Assembly (NCBI RefSeq): GCF_022848905.1
Contig: NZ_JAFIRA010000005.1
Location: 60,330-124,329 of the forward strand
Origin: Thermostichus vulcanus str. 'Rupite'
GTDB taxonomy: Bacteria > Cyanobacteriota > Cyanobacteriia > Thermostichales > Thermostichaceae
DNA: 64,000 bases
Direction: 5' to 3'
The translations under genes and the position numbers were made by a program. Below are positions 17,795 to 27,553 of this stretch, in pieces (within the stretch, counting starts at the first letter, position 1; every line of letters begins with the position of its first letter). Below the pieces are notes generated by a model. The model saw only the letters and a list, made by a program, of their open reading frames with translations. It ran no database searches and was not told where the DNA came from.

Positions 17795-19117
17795 ATGCTC
17801 ACCAGGTACATCACAAGATACAGGGGTAGCTGGCAAGGGATCCCGTTACTCCTGGCTGGGCTTTTCTCCGTTTATCCAGCGCTGTCAAGCCAAGCTCAAC
17901 TCTCCTTCGAGCCGGTATCTATGCAAGCCGAACCCCAGACAAACTCCACCTATCGCACGGGGTTTCATCGTTGGCGGGCAGGAGCAGGTCAGGGGTTTCA
18001 GGATTGGGCCACCCAAGGGATCCGGATCAATTCCCAGGGACAGCTGCAGTTGGATCCCCAAGGCTTAGTTCGAGAGCAGGATCCCGACCCAGACTTGGTT
18101 CAGACTCTGCCGGGAGAACCCAGCTCCTCCGGCCCCCAGTCAGGCGGTTTTTATACGGGGGGTAGCTATTGGGTGGGGGCGGCTACGAGTCCGGTAGTTG
18201 CCACCGGATTCGATATGGTGGGGGCGATTGCCTCCTGGAATGCCCGCACTCCCCGAGGCACTTGGTTGGAGCTGTTGATCCGCGCCAAGGTTCAGAACCG
18301 CTGGACGAAGTGGTACCACGGCGGGGTGTGGGCCTCGGATCCCTCGACGCTGGGCAGTCATTCGGTCAGAGGGCAACGGGATGAAGACGGCACAATGTAC
18401 ACCGACTTATTGGTACTGGAGGATGAACGGAACGGAGCAGAAGCCTTCCAAATCCAGTTGCGTCTCTTCACCCAGGATCCCGGTCGTTCGGCAACGGTGG
18501 ATCAGATCGCGGTTGCCCTTTCCAATGTGCCCGTTAAACCCAAGCATTTGCAGCCAGGGGATCCCTCCCGTTGGGGTCAAGTCTTGGAGGTACCGCAATG
18601 CTCCCAAATGGTTTACCCGGATGGGGGGGAGGTGTGGTGTAGCCCCACCTCTTTGGCGATGGTGCTGGCCTACTGGCAGCAGGACACAGGCCCCTGTGAG
18701 CCAAGGGTGCGCTCGGCAGTGGCTGGAGTATACGACTGGGTGTATGGAGGCCACGGCAATTGGGTGTTTAATGTGGCCCATGCAGCCGAACAGGGTTTTG
18801 CTGGGGTGGTGGCGCGCCTAGAGAGTTTTGCACAAGCAGAAGAGTGGATTGCTGCCGGCGTGCCGGTGATCTTCAGCTTTGCTTGGGCAGAGGGAGACTT
18901 GCAGGGGGCACCGATCCCCAAAAGTGATGGCCACCTAGCGGTCTTGGTGGGGTTTGATGCCGCAGGGGATCCCGTGGTCAACGATCCGGCAGCTAAGACT
19001 GATGCAGAGGTGCGGCGAACCTACCCGCGTGCTCAGTTGGAGTCTTTGTGGCTAGAGCATTCCGGCGGAACAGTTTATCTCATTCATCCTCCCGACTGGC
19101 CGGTGCCCGAACTGTGA
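17795..19117 (+). CDS. Secreted C39-like cysteine peptidase family protein
   Basis: A 440-residue exported protein with a signal peptide near residues 15-35 (GIPLLLAGLFSVYPALSSQAQ, shown in part as GLFSVYPALSSQAQ). A beta-rich N-terminal half (about 40-250) precedes a C39_2 peptidase-like domain. The putative nucleophile is Cys282 in VWCSPTSLAMVLAYW and the general base His380 in DGHLAVLVGFD, followed by the Asn/Asp of VVNDPAA. C39-like proteins with such a domain act on cell-wall or extracellular peptides. No ABC exporter is attached, so it is not a bacteriocin-processing C39 exporter. The convergent DUF389 gene ends 18 bp beyond. Confidence 0.85.
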   Translation: MLTRYITRYRGSWQGIPLLLAGLFSVYPALSSQAQLSFEPVSMQAEPQTNSTYRTGFHRWRAGAGQGFQDWATQGIRINSQGQLQLDPQGLVREQDPDPDLVQTLPGEPSSSGPQSGGFYTGGSYWVGAATSPVVATGFDMVGAIASWNARTPRGTWLELLIRAKVQNRWTKWYHGGVWASDPSTLGSHSVRGQRDEDGTMYTDLLVLEDERNGAEAFQIQLRLFTQDPGRSATVDQIAVALSNVPVKPKHLQPGDPSRWGQVLEVPQCSQMVYPDGGEVWCSPTSLAMVLAYWQQDTGPCEPRVRSAVAGVYDWVYGGHGNWVFNVAHAAEQGFAGVVARLESFAQAEEWIAAGVPVIFSFAWAEGDLQGAPIPKSDGHLAVLVGFDAAGDPVVNDPAAKTDAEVRRTYPRAQLESLWLEHSGGTVYLIHPPDWPVPEL

Positions 19118-19134
19118 GTAAGGGGCAAAGGGGG

Positions 19135-20307
19135 CTAGTAGGGTGGAATGATCCCTTTGTGGAACAGAGAAGAGAGCGGCGTAACTGGGTTGGCAGGGAT
19201 CCCAGGGTTTTCTTCTTCCACAGGATCTTCGGGTTCTTCTGGGGCAGGGGTTTCTCGGCGAATCTCCTGGGCTTGCACCACCTGAAAAATGAGGGTAAAG
19301 GGACGGCCCACATCCGATTCCACAAATTCTTCGAGTAAGGTCACCTGCCTAGGGGTAATCGGCTCATCCGCTCGTACCGACAACACCACCTCCGGCGGAT
19401 AAACCACCCAGTTAAAGTCGCTGCGCACCAGGGTGACCCGTTGAAAGGTGATGGTTTTATTTAACAAAGCCGAGCGCAAAGCTGCCTCCAGGCGGGCCTG
19501 ATAAATCAGCCGAGTCATCCCTGCCCCAAGCGGCACAATCAGCAGCATCACCAGCCCTAGCATCCAAGACAGGGCCGAGCGCGCTTTGTGTAGGGGTGCG
19601 TAGCCCATTGCCAGGAAGGTCACCATACAAGCCAGCGCGATCCCCAGCAAGTTGGTCACATACAACAGGGTCGCCCCCAAGCTGGTTCTCCAATCGGCGT
19701 GGGCCAGTCCCAATCCAATCACACAGACCGGCGGCATCAACGCCACCGCAATCGCCACCCCCGCCAAACTATCGGCAATCTCTTTGCGAACCCTGGCAAA
19801 AGCGCCAATTCCCCCTGCCGCCAGCGCAACACCCAAATCCAACAGGTTGGGTTGAGTCCGGGCCAGCACCTCGCTGCCCCACTGGGGTAGGCCCACTAGC
19901 CGACCCAGCAGAAACGATACCCCCACCCCGATACCCGTGCCGACGGCAATGGAGAGAATCCCCGTCCGAAACAGCACCAAATTCCCCTCCAAAGCTCCCA
20001 TGGCCATGCCGCGAATCGGCAGCATCAAAGGAGCCACGATCATCGCCCCGATGATCACCGCCGGACTATTGGCCATCAACCCCAAGGTGGCGATTACACA
20101 AGAGCCAATCACCAGCATGAGATAGTTGAAGCTGAGGCGAGACTCCCGCATCAACCCCACCATCAGCTCTGCATACTCATCAGGATTGGCGACGGGCAAC
20201 CGAAACACCACCGGCCAGCGGCGGGATGGCGGGATCCGATTGGAATCTATCGCTGGATCGGCTGCATTTGCATCGATCGGGTTGGGAGGGATCCCTTCCA
20301 TACTCAA
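19135..20307 (-). CDS. DUF389 family multi-pass membrane protein
   Basis: A 390-residue integral membrane protein of the DUF389 / TIGR00341 family. The core motif LSFNYLMLVIGSCVIATLGL is followed by NSPAVIIGAMIVAPLMLPI and MAMGALEGN, hallmarks of the family. About six helices lie between residues 60 and 270. The C-terminal 100 residues are soluble and end in a Pro/Glu-rich tail. No function is established. It is convergent with the peptidase gene and 31 bp downstream of lipA on the same strand. Confidence 0.88.
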   Translation of the reverse strand: MSMEGIPPNPIDANAADPAIDSNRIPPSRRWPVVFRLPVANPDEYAELMVGLMRESRLSFNYLMLVIGSCVIATLGLMANSPAVIIGAMIVAPLMLPIRGMAMGALEGNLVLFRTGILSIAVGTGIGVGVSFLLGRLVGLPQWGSEVLARTQPNLLDLGVALAAGGIGAFARVRKEIADSLAGVAIAVALMPPVCVIGLGLAHADWRTSLGATLLYVTNLLGIALACMVTFLAMGYAPLHKARSALSWMLGLVMLLIVPLGAGMTRLIYQARLEAALRSALLNKTITFQRVTLVRSDFNWVVYPPEVVLSVRADEPITPRQVTLLEEFVESDVGRPFTLIFQVVQAQEIRRETPAPEEPEDPVEEENPGIPANPVTPLSSLFHKGIIPPY

Positions 20308-20338
20308 CTCATCTCCCCAAGCACATTCCTTCAGCAGT

Positions 20339-21286
20339 CTAACTTGGCGGCAATTCGTCCCTTGCTCGGGTTTCTGGCATGGGTACAGGCTTGGCAGACT
20401 TAGGGGAGTGACGCATCAAATCCTGGACAGCTTCGGCATGGTAGGAGCTGCGAGTCAAGGGTGAAGACACCACCTGCAAAAAGCCCAACTCTTCCCCCAC
20501 CCGTCGCCAATGGTCAAACTCCTCCGGTGTGACGTATCGCTCGACGGGCAGATGTTTGGGACTGGGTTGTAGGTATTGACCCAAAGTAAGAATGTCGCAC
20601 TGCACCCGCCGTAGATCCTGCATGACCTGCACAATTTCTTCAGCGGTTTCCCCCAAGCCCAACATCACCCCCGACTTGGTATAGAGGCCGGGATCCTGTT
20701 GCTGGGCCAGCTCCAGTAGCTTTAGAGACCGCTCATAGTTCCCCTGTGGACGCACCCGGCGATAAAGGCGCGGCACCGTTTCTGTGTTGTGGTTGAGCAC
20801 CGTCGGTTGGGCGGCCAAAATCTGCTCCAACGCCTGCCAGTTCCCGCACAGATCCGGGATCAGCACCTCGATGGTGGTCAAGGGCATGCGGCGACGAATG
20901 GCAGCAATACAAGCCACAAACTGGCGGGCTCCCCCATCCGGTAGATCATCCCGATTCACCGAGGTAATCACCGCATGGCGCAATCCCAACCGCTCCACCG
21001 CTTCCGCCACCCGTTCCGGTTCGGTGGCATCCAGAGGTTGAGGGCGCTTTTCAAAATCAATATCGCAATAGGGACAGGCGCGGGTACAGGCTGGCCCCAT
21101 GATCAGAAAGGTGGCCGTGCGGTTGGCGAAGCATTCCCCCAAGTTTGGGCAAGAGGCTTCTTCACAAACCGTATTCAGGTGCAAATCCCGCAGCAGTTGT
21201 TTGACGGATCCCACCCGTTGCGGGGCTTTCACCCGTAGCCAAGAGGGCTTGCCAGTAGTCCCAGTAGTGGGAGAAGAAGCAGTCAA
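20339..21286 (-). CDS. lipA: Lipoyl synthase
   Basis: A 315-residue radical SAM enzyme that inserts sulfur into octanoyl groups on carrier proteins. Both iron-sulfur clusters are visible: the auxiliary [12 protein letters not shown] (Cys41, 46, 52) and the radical [11 protein letters not shown] (Cys67, 71, 74). The C-terminal RSSYHAE with its cluster-binding Ser is also present. No lipB lies alongside. It is transcribed toward the DUF389 gene. Confidence 0.97.
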   Translation of the reverse strand: MTASSPTTGTTGKPSWLRVKAPQRVGSVKQLLRDLHLNTVCEEASCPNLGECFANRTATFLIMGPACTRACPYCDIDFEKRPQPLDATEPERVAEAVERLGLRHAVITSVNRDDLPDGGARQFVACIAAIRRRMPLTTIEVLIPDLCGNWQALEQILAAQPTVLNHNTETVPRLYRRVRPQGNYERSLKLLELAQQQDPGLYTKSGVMLGLGETAEEIVQVMQDLRRVQCDILTLGQYLQPSPKHLPVERYVTPEEFDHWRRVGEELGFLQVVSSPLTRSSYHAEAVQDLMRHSPKSAKPVPMPETRARDELPPS

Positions 21287-21496
21287 GGAAACACTCCAAT
21301 CATGTACGGTTGTGGGTTGGTTATTTATGTGAGAGCAGCCAGCCCACCCTTCAGCTTATCCTGCCAGCCTCAGCGCAGTGGGATCCCTTTGTCCAAATCC
21401 CTGCTGGCGGTACAGATTGACCCAGACCAGTTCGGAAGCAAGACCCAAAACGGGGCATACTGGAAAGCGAATGTCGAGCGATAGGGATCCCCCCAC

Positions 21497-23497
21497 ATGG
21501 TTGTTGCTGCTCCTCCCTCCCTAGAACAACTCTCCATCAACACGATTCGCTTTTTGGCGGTGGATGCTGTTCAGAAGGCCAAATCCGGTCACCCTGGCCT
21601 GCCAATGGGGGCAGCACCGATGGCCTATGTGCTTTGGCAGCAATTCATGAAATTCAATCCCCGCAACCCCAAATGGGTGGATCGGGATCGCTTTGTGCTC
21701 TCAGCAGGCCATGGCTGTATGTTGCAGTATGCGCTGCTGCACCTGACTGGCTTCGATGTGACGATGGAGGATTTGAAGCAATTCCGTCAGTGGGGATCCA
21801 AAACCCCCGGCCATCCGGAAAACTTTGAAACCCCCGGCGTGGAAGTCACCACCGGCCCTCTCGGTCAAGGGGTAGGGAATGCAGTTGGGTTGGCCATTGC
21901 CGAGGCCCATTTGGCGGCCCGCTTCAACAAGCCCGGTCACACCATTGTGGATCACTACACCTACGTGATCTTGGGGGATGGCTGCAACATGGAGGGGGTG
22001 GCCTCGGAAGCCGCCTCTCTAGCAGGCCACCTGCAACTGGGCAAACTGATCATGCTCTACGACAGCAACCACATCTCCATTGACGGCAGGACCGAAATTG
22101 CTTTTACCGAAGATGTGGGCAAGCGCTATGAGGCCTACGGTTGGCATGTGCAGAAAGTGGAAGATGGCAACCATGACTTGAAAGGCATTGCCGCTGCCCT
22201 CCAAAAGGCCAAGGAAGTCACCAACAAGCCCTCCCTGATTATTGTCGAGACCACCATCGGTTACGGATCCCCCAACAAAGCCGGAACAGAAGGGGTACAC
22301 GGGGCACCCCTGGGGCCAGAGGAGGTGAAGCTGACCAAAGAAAACCTCGGTTGGCCGCTGGAGCCGGAATTTTATATTCCCGATGAAGTGCTCGCTCACT
22401 TCCGGCAAGCCGTGGAGAAAGGTGCCAAAGCAGAGGCGGAATGGAACGAACGCTTTGCCGCCTATGAAAAGGCTTATCCGGCTGAAGCAGCAGAATTTCA
22501 GCGGATCATGGCCGGAGAATTACCGGCTGGCTGGAAAGAAGCCCTGGCCCCGATCGCCGAAACCGGCAAGGAATCCACCCGCAACCTGTCCAAGTTTTGC
22601 TTGAATGCTCTGGCAGCAGCCGTACCGGAATTGCTGGGGGGATCCGCGGATCTGGCCCACTCCAACATGACCTTCTTGAAAGGGATCCCGGAATTCCAAC
22701 CGGGTTCTTATGAAGGGCGTAACTTCCGGTTTGGGGTACGAGAGCATGGCATGGGAGCCATTGCCAACGGTATGGCTCTCCACGGCGGCCTGATTCCCTA
22801 CGATGCCACCTTTTTGATCTTCACCGACTACATGCGGGCGGCCATCCGGCTATCGGCCCTCTCGCAGGTGCGGGTGTTGCATGTGATGACCCACGACTCG
22901 GTCGCTTTGGGAGAAGATGGCCCCACCCACCAACCGGTGGAAACCATTGCCTCATTGCGGGCGATCCCCAATCTGTATGTGCTGCGTCCGGCGGATGCCC
23001 GGGAAACTGTGGGATCCTACCAAGTGGCTCTGGAAGCCAAAGAAACCCCCTCTTTGCTGATTTTCACCCGCCAAGCGGTCAACCCCGTAGAAGGTACCTC
23101 CATCGAAGGGGTCGCCAAAGGCGGATATGTGGTGGTGGATGCCGACAACCCTGAGTTAATTCTGATTGCCACTGGCTCTGAGCTGGAACTGGCGGTGAAA
23201 GCGGCTGCCCAACTCAAAGAAGCGGGTAAGGCGGTGCGGGTGGTATCGATGCCCTGTGTAGAATTGTTCGAGGCCCAACCCCAGAGCTACCGAGATACGG
23301 TGTTGCCCCCCAGCATCACCAAGCGCATCTCCATTGAGGCGGGATCCACCTTCGGCTGGCATAAGTTCCTGGGATTTGAAGGGGTGGCCATTGGCCTGGA
23401 TCGTTTCGGTGCTTCTGCGCCCGGCCCGGTGTGTATGGAAAAGTTTGGCTTCACGGTAGAAAACGTCGTGAAAACGGCCAAGCAGGTGTTGGGCTAA
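21497..23497 (+). CDS. tkt: Transketolase
   Basis: A 666-residue thiamine-diphosphate enzyme of the Calvin cycle and pentose phosphate pathway. It has full length and all landmarks: [17 protein letters not shown] near the N-terminus, the TPP-binding [18 protein letters not shown], and the C-terminal [13 protein letters not shown] with the catalytic Glu. The ATG is preceded by a GGGATCCCCCC tract with no strong ribosome-binding site. The spacer after the stop carries a HIP-centred hairpin. Confidence 0.97.
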   Translation: MVVAAPPSLEQLSINTIRFLAVDAVQKAKSGHPGLPMGAAPMAYVLWQQFMKFNPRNPKWVDRDRFVLSAGHGCMLQYALLHLTGFDVTMEDLKQFRQWGSKTPGHPENFETPGVEVTTGPLGQGVGNAVGLAIAEAHLAARFNKPGHTIVDHYTYVILGDGCNMEGVASEAASLAGHLQLGKLIMLYDSNHISIDGRTEIAFTEDVGKRYEAYGWHVQKVEDGNHDLKGIAAALQKAKEVTNKPSLIIVETTIGYGSPNKAGTEGVHGAPLGPEEVKLTKENLGWPLEPEFYIPDEVLAHFRQAVEKGAKAEAEWNERFAAYEKAYPAEAAEFQRIMAGELPAGWKEALAPIAETGKESTRNLSKFCLNALAAAVPELLGGSADLAHSNMTFLKGIPEFQPGSYEGRNFRFGVREHGMGAIANGMALHGGLIPYDATFLIFTDYMRAAIRLSALSQVRVLHVMTHDSVALGEDGPTHQPVETIASLRAIPNLYVLRPADARETVGSYQVALEAKETPSLLIFTRQAVNPVEGTSIEGVAKGGYVVVDADNPELILIATGSELELAVKAAAQLKEAGKAVRVVSMPCVELFEAQPQSYRDTVLPPSITKRISIEAGSTFGWHKFLGFEGVAIGLDRFGASAPGPVCMEKFGFTVENVVKTAKQVLG

Positions 23498-23536
23498 TCC
23501 CCTAGCCCTCTATCCTGTTGAACATCACAAAATAGG

Positions 23537-23558
23537 CCCAGCAGGGATCCCTGTTGGG
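23537..23558 (+). terminator. Hairpin after tkt
   Basis: The sequence is an almost perfect palindrome centred on GGGATCCC, with arms CCCAGCAGGG and CCCTGTTGGG. It sits about 40 bp after the tkt stop. No U-run follows, so termination is plausible but not proven. Confidence 0.4.
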
Positions 23559-23790
23559 TTCATCAGCTCTTAACCCATACCAGGGAGTCGTAGGGCGGCA
23601 GTAGGGTGCTGGAACGTATCTCCTTAGTTAACTTAATTAATAAAGTTCATTAATAAAGTTCCCACGACTCCGTTCTCAACTCACCGTGCCAAAGGGCGCA
23701 ATTCTAACGGCTCTCCAGTCCTTGGGGATGAGTTGAGTGTTTGAGATAAGCTGGCCCTGAGCAGATGTTATCGGAACAGGAGTTGCAGCT

Positions 23791-25497
23791 ATGCGGTGCT
23801 CATGGCCCTTGGCACTAAGCTTGTGTTGGACGTTGGGCTGGTCCAGTGTCAGCCTGCCGGTTTGGGCACAGGAGGTGGGGCAGGAGTCGTCGCTAGCCTG
23901 GGTGAATGCCTATGCTGCTGCATTGGAGCGGCAAACTGATGTGGTGATTACAGGGGATCCCTTGTCGGTAACCCTCACTCGTCTGGAACTGGCCCAATGG
24001 CTGACGGAATTTTTTGGCTATGTGCCCAACCCGCACCAAGTGCAAGTGATTAGCGATCTGGAACCCAATACCCCGGACTATTGGACAGCCCAGGCCGTTC
24101 TACAGGCGGGAGCGATGCGCTTGTTCGAGGGAAATCAGTTTCGCCCCCAAGGGGATCTCACCCAACTAGAGGCTTTGGCCATTTTGGTGCGAGCTCTACA
24201 ACTGCCTGCCCCCAGTCAAGCGGATATTGAGGCTTGGATGGCCCTCTACACCGATGCGGCGGAGGTACCAGAGGTGGGTCGGCCCTTCATCGCGATGGCG
24301 GGGCAAGCGGGGCTGCTGGTGAATGTGCCGGATCCGGCTCGTCTCAATCCCAATCGGGTGCTCAGGCGGGGCGAAGGGGCGGTTCTATTGCATCAGGCAT
24401 TGGCGCATCAGGGCCGGATCTTACCGTTGGATCCGCCAGTTGCTCAGTTGCGTCCCCTGCCAGAGCCAGCGGCAGCAACAACTCGACCCGAAATTTTTCA
24501 AACTCGCATCACCCCGGAATCGGGTGTTGTCCCGGCAGGTGGAACTTTAACCATCGAGGCTCAGGCCACCCCCAACGGCAGTGCCACCGTCGATATTGGC
24601 GGTTTGGTACAGGGTTTGCCGATGCAGGAGGTGCAGCCGGGTTACTATCGCGCCGTTTACAGCCTTGGCCCGCAAGATAGCGCCCTCAGCCCCGATATCA
24701 GCATTCAACTGACCGTCAACGGAGTCAGCACCCGTGTTCAACGGCGACAACCTCAACTGGTCTTGGGGGATGTGGCTCCACCCCCGGTTGAATCGGTCTT
24801 TTCTCCGACGACTCCGCAGGCTCCCCAGCCTGATCTCCCGGTTACTCCATCTCTCCCCAGCACCGCCAGTGGTGCCTATCCGCGCATCGAGGCCATTCGT
24901 CTGGATCCCCAGCGCAACTTAATCGAGGGGGATATCCTCACCATTGCCATCTGGGCGGATTCTGGGGGAATCGCACAGTTTGATCTGGGGAATCTGGCCT
25001 TGAACCAGCCGATGCGGGAAGTCCGCCCTAACCACTACGAAGGCACCTATGTGGTTGCCCCCACCCACCAAGCCAACAACCCGCTGTTGCGGATCGTGCT
25101 CACCAAAAATGGTCTAAGCCAAGAGCACCGGGAGATTTTGCCTTTTTCAATAGATGGTTCTGAGGGCACCCGCTCCACCATTCAACCGGTATCAACCCCC
25201 ATCGCTACAGGGTTACCCCAGATTTTCAGCGTCACCACCAACAGCAACAACTTACGCATGGGAGAAATTCTGAAGGTGACGATGCGAGGGGATCCAGGAG
25301 GCCGAGCCGCCTTCCGAATTGTCGGTGTGACTCCAGAAATCGAGATGCGGGAAATTGCTCCGGGCCTTTACGAAACCCAGCAACAACTCCCCTTTAATAT
25401 GCAACAGGTCAACAACGGTACGATTGAGGTAATTTTGCAGCGGGGCGGACAGCAGACGACTCAAACCAGCCCCTCACCCATCACCATTTCCCCTTGA
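23791..25497 (+). CDS. SLH-type surface protein with tandem Ig-like modules
   Basis: A 568-residue exported protein with a signal peptide (about residues 1-27, ending LPVWAQ). Residues of about 40-215 resemble degenerate S-layer homology repeats (TRLELAQWLTEFFGY, LTQLEALAILVRALQ, LRRGEGAVLLHQAL). Three similar beta-sandwich modules follow, each pairing an entry (TPESGVVPAGGTLTIEAQA; LDPQRNLIEGDILTIAIWA; TNSNNLRMGEILKVTMRG) with a closing P-M-x-E-[VI]-x-P-x-x-Y motif. This looks like an envelope-anchored scaffold; the ligand is unknown. Confidence 0.75.
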   Translation: MRCSWPLALSLCWTLGWSSVSLPVWAQEVGQESSLAWVNAYAAALERQTDVVITGDPLSVTLTRLELAQWLTEFFGYVPNPHQVQVISDLEPNTPDYWTAQAVLQAGAMRLFEGNQFRPQGDLTQLEALAILVRALQLPAPSQADIEAWMALYTDAAEVPEVGRPFIAMAGQAGLLVNVPDPARLNPNRVLRRGEGAVLLHQALAHQGRILPLDPPVAQLRPLPEPAAATTRPEIFQTRITPESGVVPAGGTLTIEAQATPNGSATVDIGGLVQGLPMQEVQPGYYRAVYSLGPQDSALSPDISIQLTVNGVSTRVQRRQPQLVLGDVAPPPVESVFSPTTPQAPQPDLPVTPSLPSTASGAYPRIEAIRLDPQRNLIEGDILTIAIWADSGGIAQFDLGNLALNQPMREVRPNHYEGTYVVAPTHQANNPLLRIVLTKNGLSQEHREILPFSIDGSEGTRSTIQPVSTPIATGLPQIFSVTTNSNNLRMGEILKVTMRGDPGGRAAFRIVGVTPEIEMREIAPGLYETQQQLPFNMQQVNNGTIEVILQRGGQQTTQTSPSPITISP

Positions 25498-25609
25498 GGT
25501 TGGTAGCAACCGGAGGCACACAAGTTGGTACTAAAGTTTATCCTTTAGACTGAGGTAGATTGAGGTAATCTCCAGCAACTTACGGCAATCTACAGCAACT
25601 TAAGAGCAC

Positions 25610-27343
25610 CTAGATAACTGCCCCAAAGGGATCCAAAGTTTGTTCTGCCTGGGTTGATAACTTTGGAATAACTTCCAGCTTAAACTGTTGCTCAAACACT
25701 TCTTTTTTGGTCTTTAGGCTCCAGAGTTCTAGCGCACAATCATCGTTAGGATGCTTGGGATCCAAAATCAGCTCCATTTGTCGGGGGGCTTCTCCCAACA
25801 ACTGAAAGCGACAGTGCAAGGATTGAATCGCCTGTAACCGGCGACGATCCAGAGCACAGGCTATGCGCAACAACGGGCTTAATTCCATAACAATTTGCCG
25901 ATCCCGTTCATCCGTAAGGCGCTGAAAATTTTCGTGTTTCTTCTTGGGTGGTGACTTGCGGTGATAGCGGGCCAGATTGGCGATCAGCTCCACTTCTTCT
26001 TCGTTAAACCCTAGCAGTTCACCATGGCGGATTAAATAATAAGAATGCTTGTGGTGGGCGGCATGGCTAATGAAGTGACCACAGTTGTGCAGCATAGCCG
26101 CAGCCCAAAGGAGGGCCCGCTCTCGGGATCCCCAGCGGTGTAACAGACCACGGGTTTGATCAAAGAGGCTAAGGGAAAATTCCGCTACCCGCTCGGCATA
26201 GGGGAGCTCCACCTGATATTTTTCCGCCAACTTGAGAATGCTGCGTCGCCGCACAGAGCTGTGGTAGCGCAGCCGATCCTCAATCAGACCCTGGCTGATC
26301 ATCCAATCGACAATCAGACCTTCTCGCAAAGCCCGTTCACAAAATTGAATTTGCTCTATCCCCAATAGGCTCATCACTTCTTCCAGGATCATCGTTCCTG
26401 CCAGGATGATCTCGCCGCGTTTTTCCCCAAGGCCGGGTAATTTTTGGCGTTCCGCAATGGTGAGGGCGCGAAATTCTTTGCTATAGCTGCGGAGGGCTTC
26501 TAGGGTAAATTCATACCCCTGCATACGGCTGGGGGGGCTACCCAAGCGACGACGGGCATCCAGTTGGGCCAAGGTTTCAATGGTGCCGGAGGTACCCACC
26601 AAGGTGAGGGATCCCTGATGTGCCCGCAGTTCAAAAATTCGTTTGATTTGTTCGATGGGCGCTTCTAACATGCCGCGAATGTGTTGCCGCAGCGCTTGCA
26701 ATTCCGCAGAAGTGGGAGGATCCGTGTGGAGAAAAGCCTGGGTTAAGCGCACTGCCCCCACTTTGACACTGCGCAAAAATTCCGGTTCCTGACCATCTCC
26801 CAAAATCAGCTCTGTGGAGCCGCCCCCAATATCCACCACCACATGCAACCGGTTGTGGAACTCCATCGCCGAGAGCACCCCTAGGTAGATGCGCCGCGCC
26901 TCCTCTTGCCCGGAGATTAGCTCAATGCGTAGGCCCAACTCCTGCTCGATCCGCTTGAGAAATTCCAACCCATTGGGAGCCTCACGCACTGCACTGGTGG
27001 CTACCGCCACGATCGACTGCACCTGAAAAGCATCGGCAATGCGACAGAACCGATCCAGAGCTTCGAGTGCCCGTTCCATGGCTGCCGCAGTGAGCGCACC
27101 GGTTTTGTTGCAGTACTCGCCCAAACGGACAGTTGCCTTTTCGCGGGAAATGATGCTGAAACTGGGGATGCGGGGGTTGATGCGCACCACCACCATGTGG
27201 AGAGAGTTGGTGCCAACATCAATGGCGGCCAAAACGGGAGCACCTAGAGGTTGAGATTCAGGGAGTAGGGGTTGAGTCGGCTCAGGATCCGGAGGGGCAG
27301 AAGTGGCGGAGGGGTGAGTGGGATTGGCACGGGAAGAGATCAT
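25610..27343 (-). CDS. ppx: Ppx/GppA family exopolyphosphatase
   Basis: About 577 residues. An ASKHA phosphatase fold opens with AAIDVGTNSLHMVVV, and the second phosphate loop reads VVDIGGGSTELILG. The C-terminal third is an HD-like region (LHNCGHFISHAAHHKHSYYL), as in long Ppx enzymes. The product degrades inorganic polyphosphate or pppGpp. The first 40 residues are Pro/Ser-rich. A TTG at 27361 is in frame, but the ATG at 27343 is preferred. It is transcribed divergently from thrS. Confidence 0.92.
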   Translation of the reverse strand: MISSRANPTHPSATSAPPDPEPTQPLLPESQPLGAPVLAAIDVGTNSLHMVVVRINPRIPSFSIISREKATVRLGEYCNKTGALTAAAMERALEALDRFCRIADAFQVQSIVAVATSAVREAPNGLEFLKRIEQELGLRIELISGQEEARRIYLGVLSAMEFHNRLHVVVDIGGGSTELILGDGQEPEFLRSVKVGAVRLTQAFLHTDPPTSAELQALRQHIRGMLEAPIEQIKRIFELRAHQGSLTLVGTSGTIETLAQLDARRRLGSPPSRMQGYEFTLEALRSYSKEFRALTIAERQKLPGLGEKRGEIILAGTMILEEVMSLLGIEQIQFCERALREGLIVDWMISQGLIEDRLRYHSSVRRRSILKLAEKYQVELPYAERVAEFSLSLFDQTRGLLHRWGSRERALLWAAAMLHNCGHFISHAAHHKHSYYLIRHGELLGFNEEEVELIANLARYHRKSPPKKKHENFQRLTDERDRQIVMELSPLLRIACALDRRRLQAIQSLHCRFQLLGEAPRQMELILDPKHPNDDCALELWSLKTKKEVFEQQFKLEVIPKLSTQAEQTLDPFGAVI

Positions 27344-27553
27344 GGCCCAGGTCAGTTCCAACTCTATTTAGGATACTGTGCGCTTTCCCCCCTTTTTCTG
27401 AGCTGGGTTCTGGGATGAGTTTTGGACTTCAATTCAGATACAGGGTACAGATGTCGTGAGTATTCATCCTTCTGCGGAAATGGCCCTCAGCTTGGGATCC
27501 CTGCTGCTTGCAACCTTACAGGCAGCCTAAGATAAGGAGACTGGTTTCTTGTT

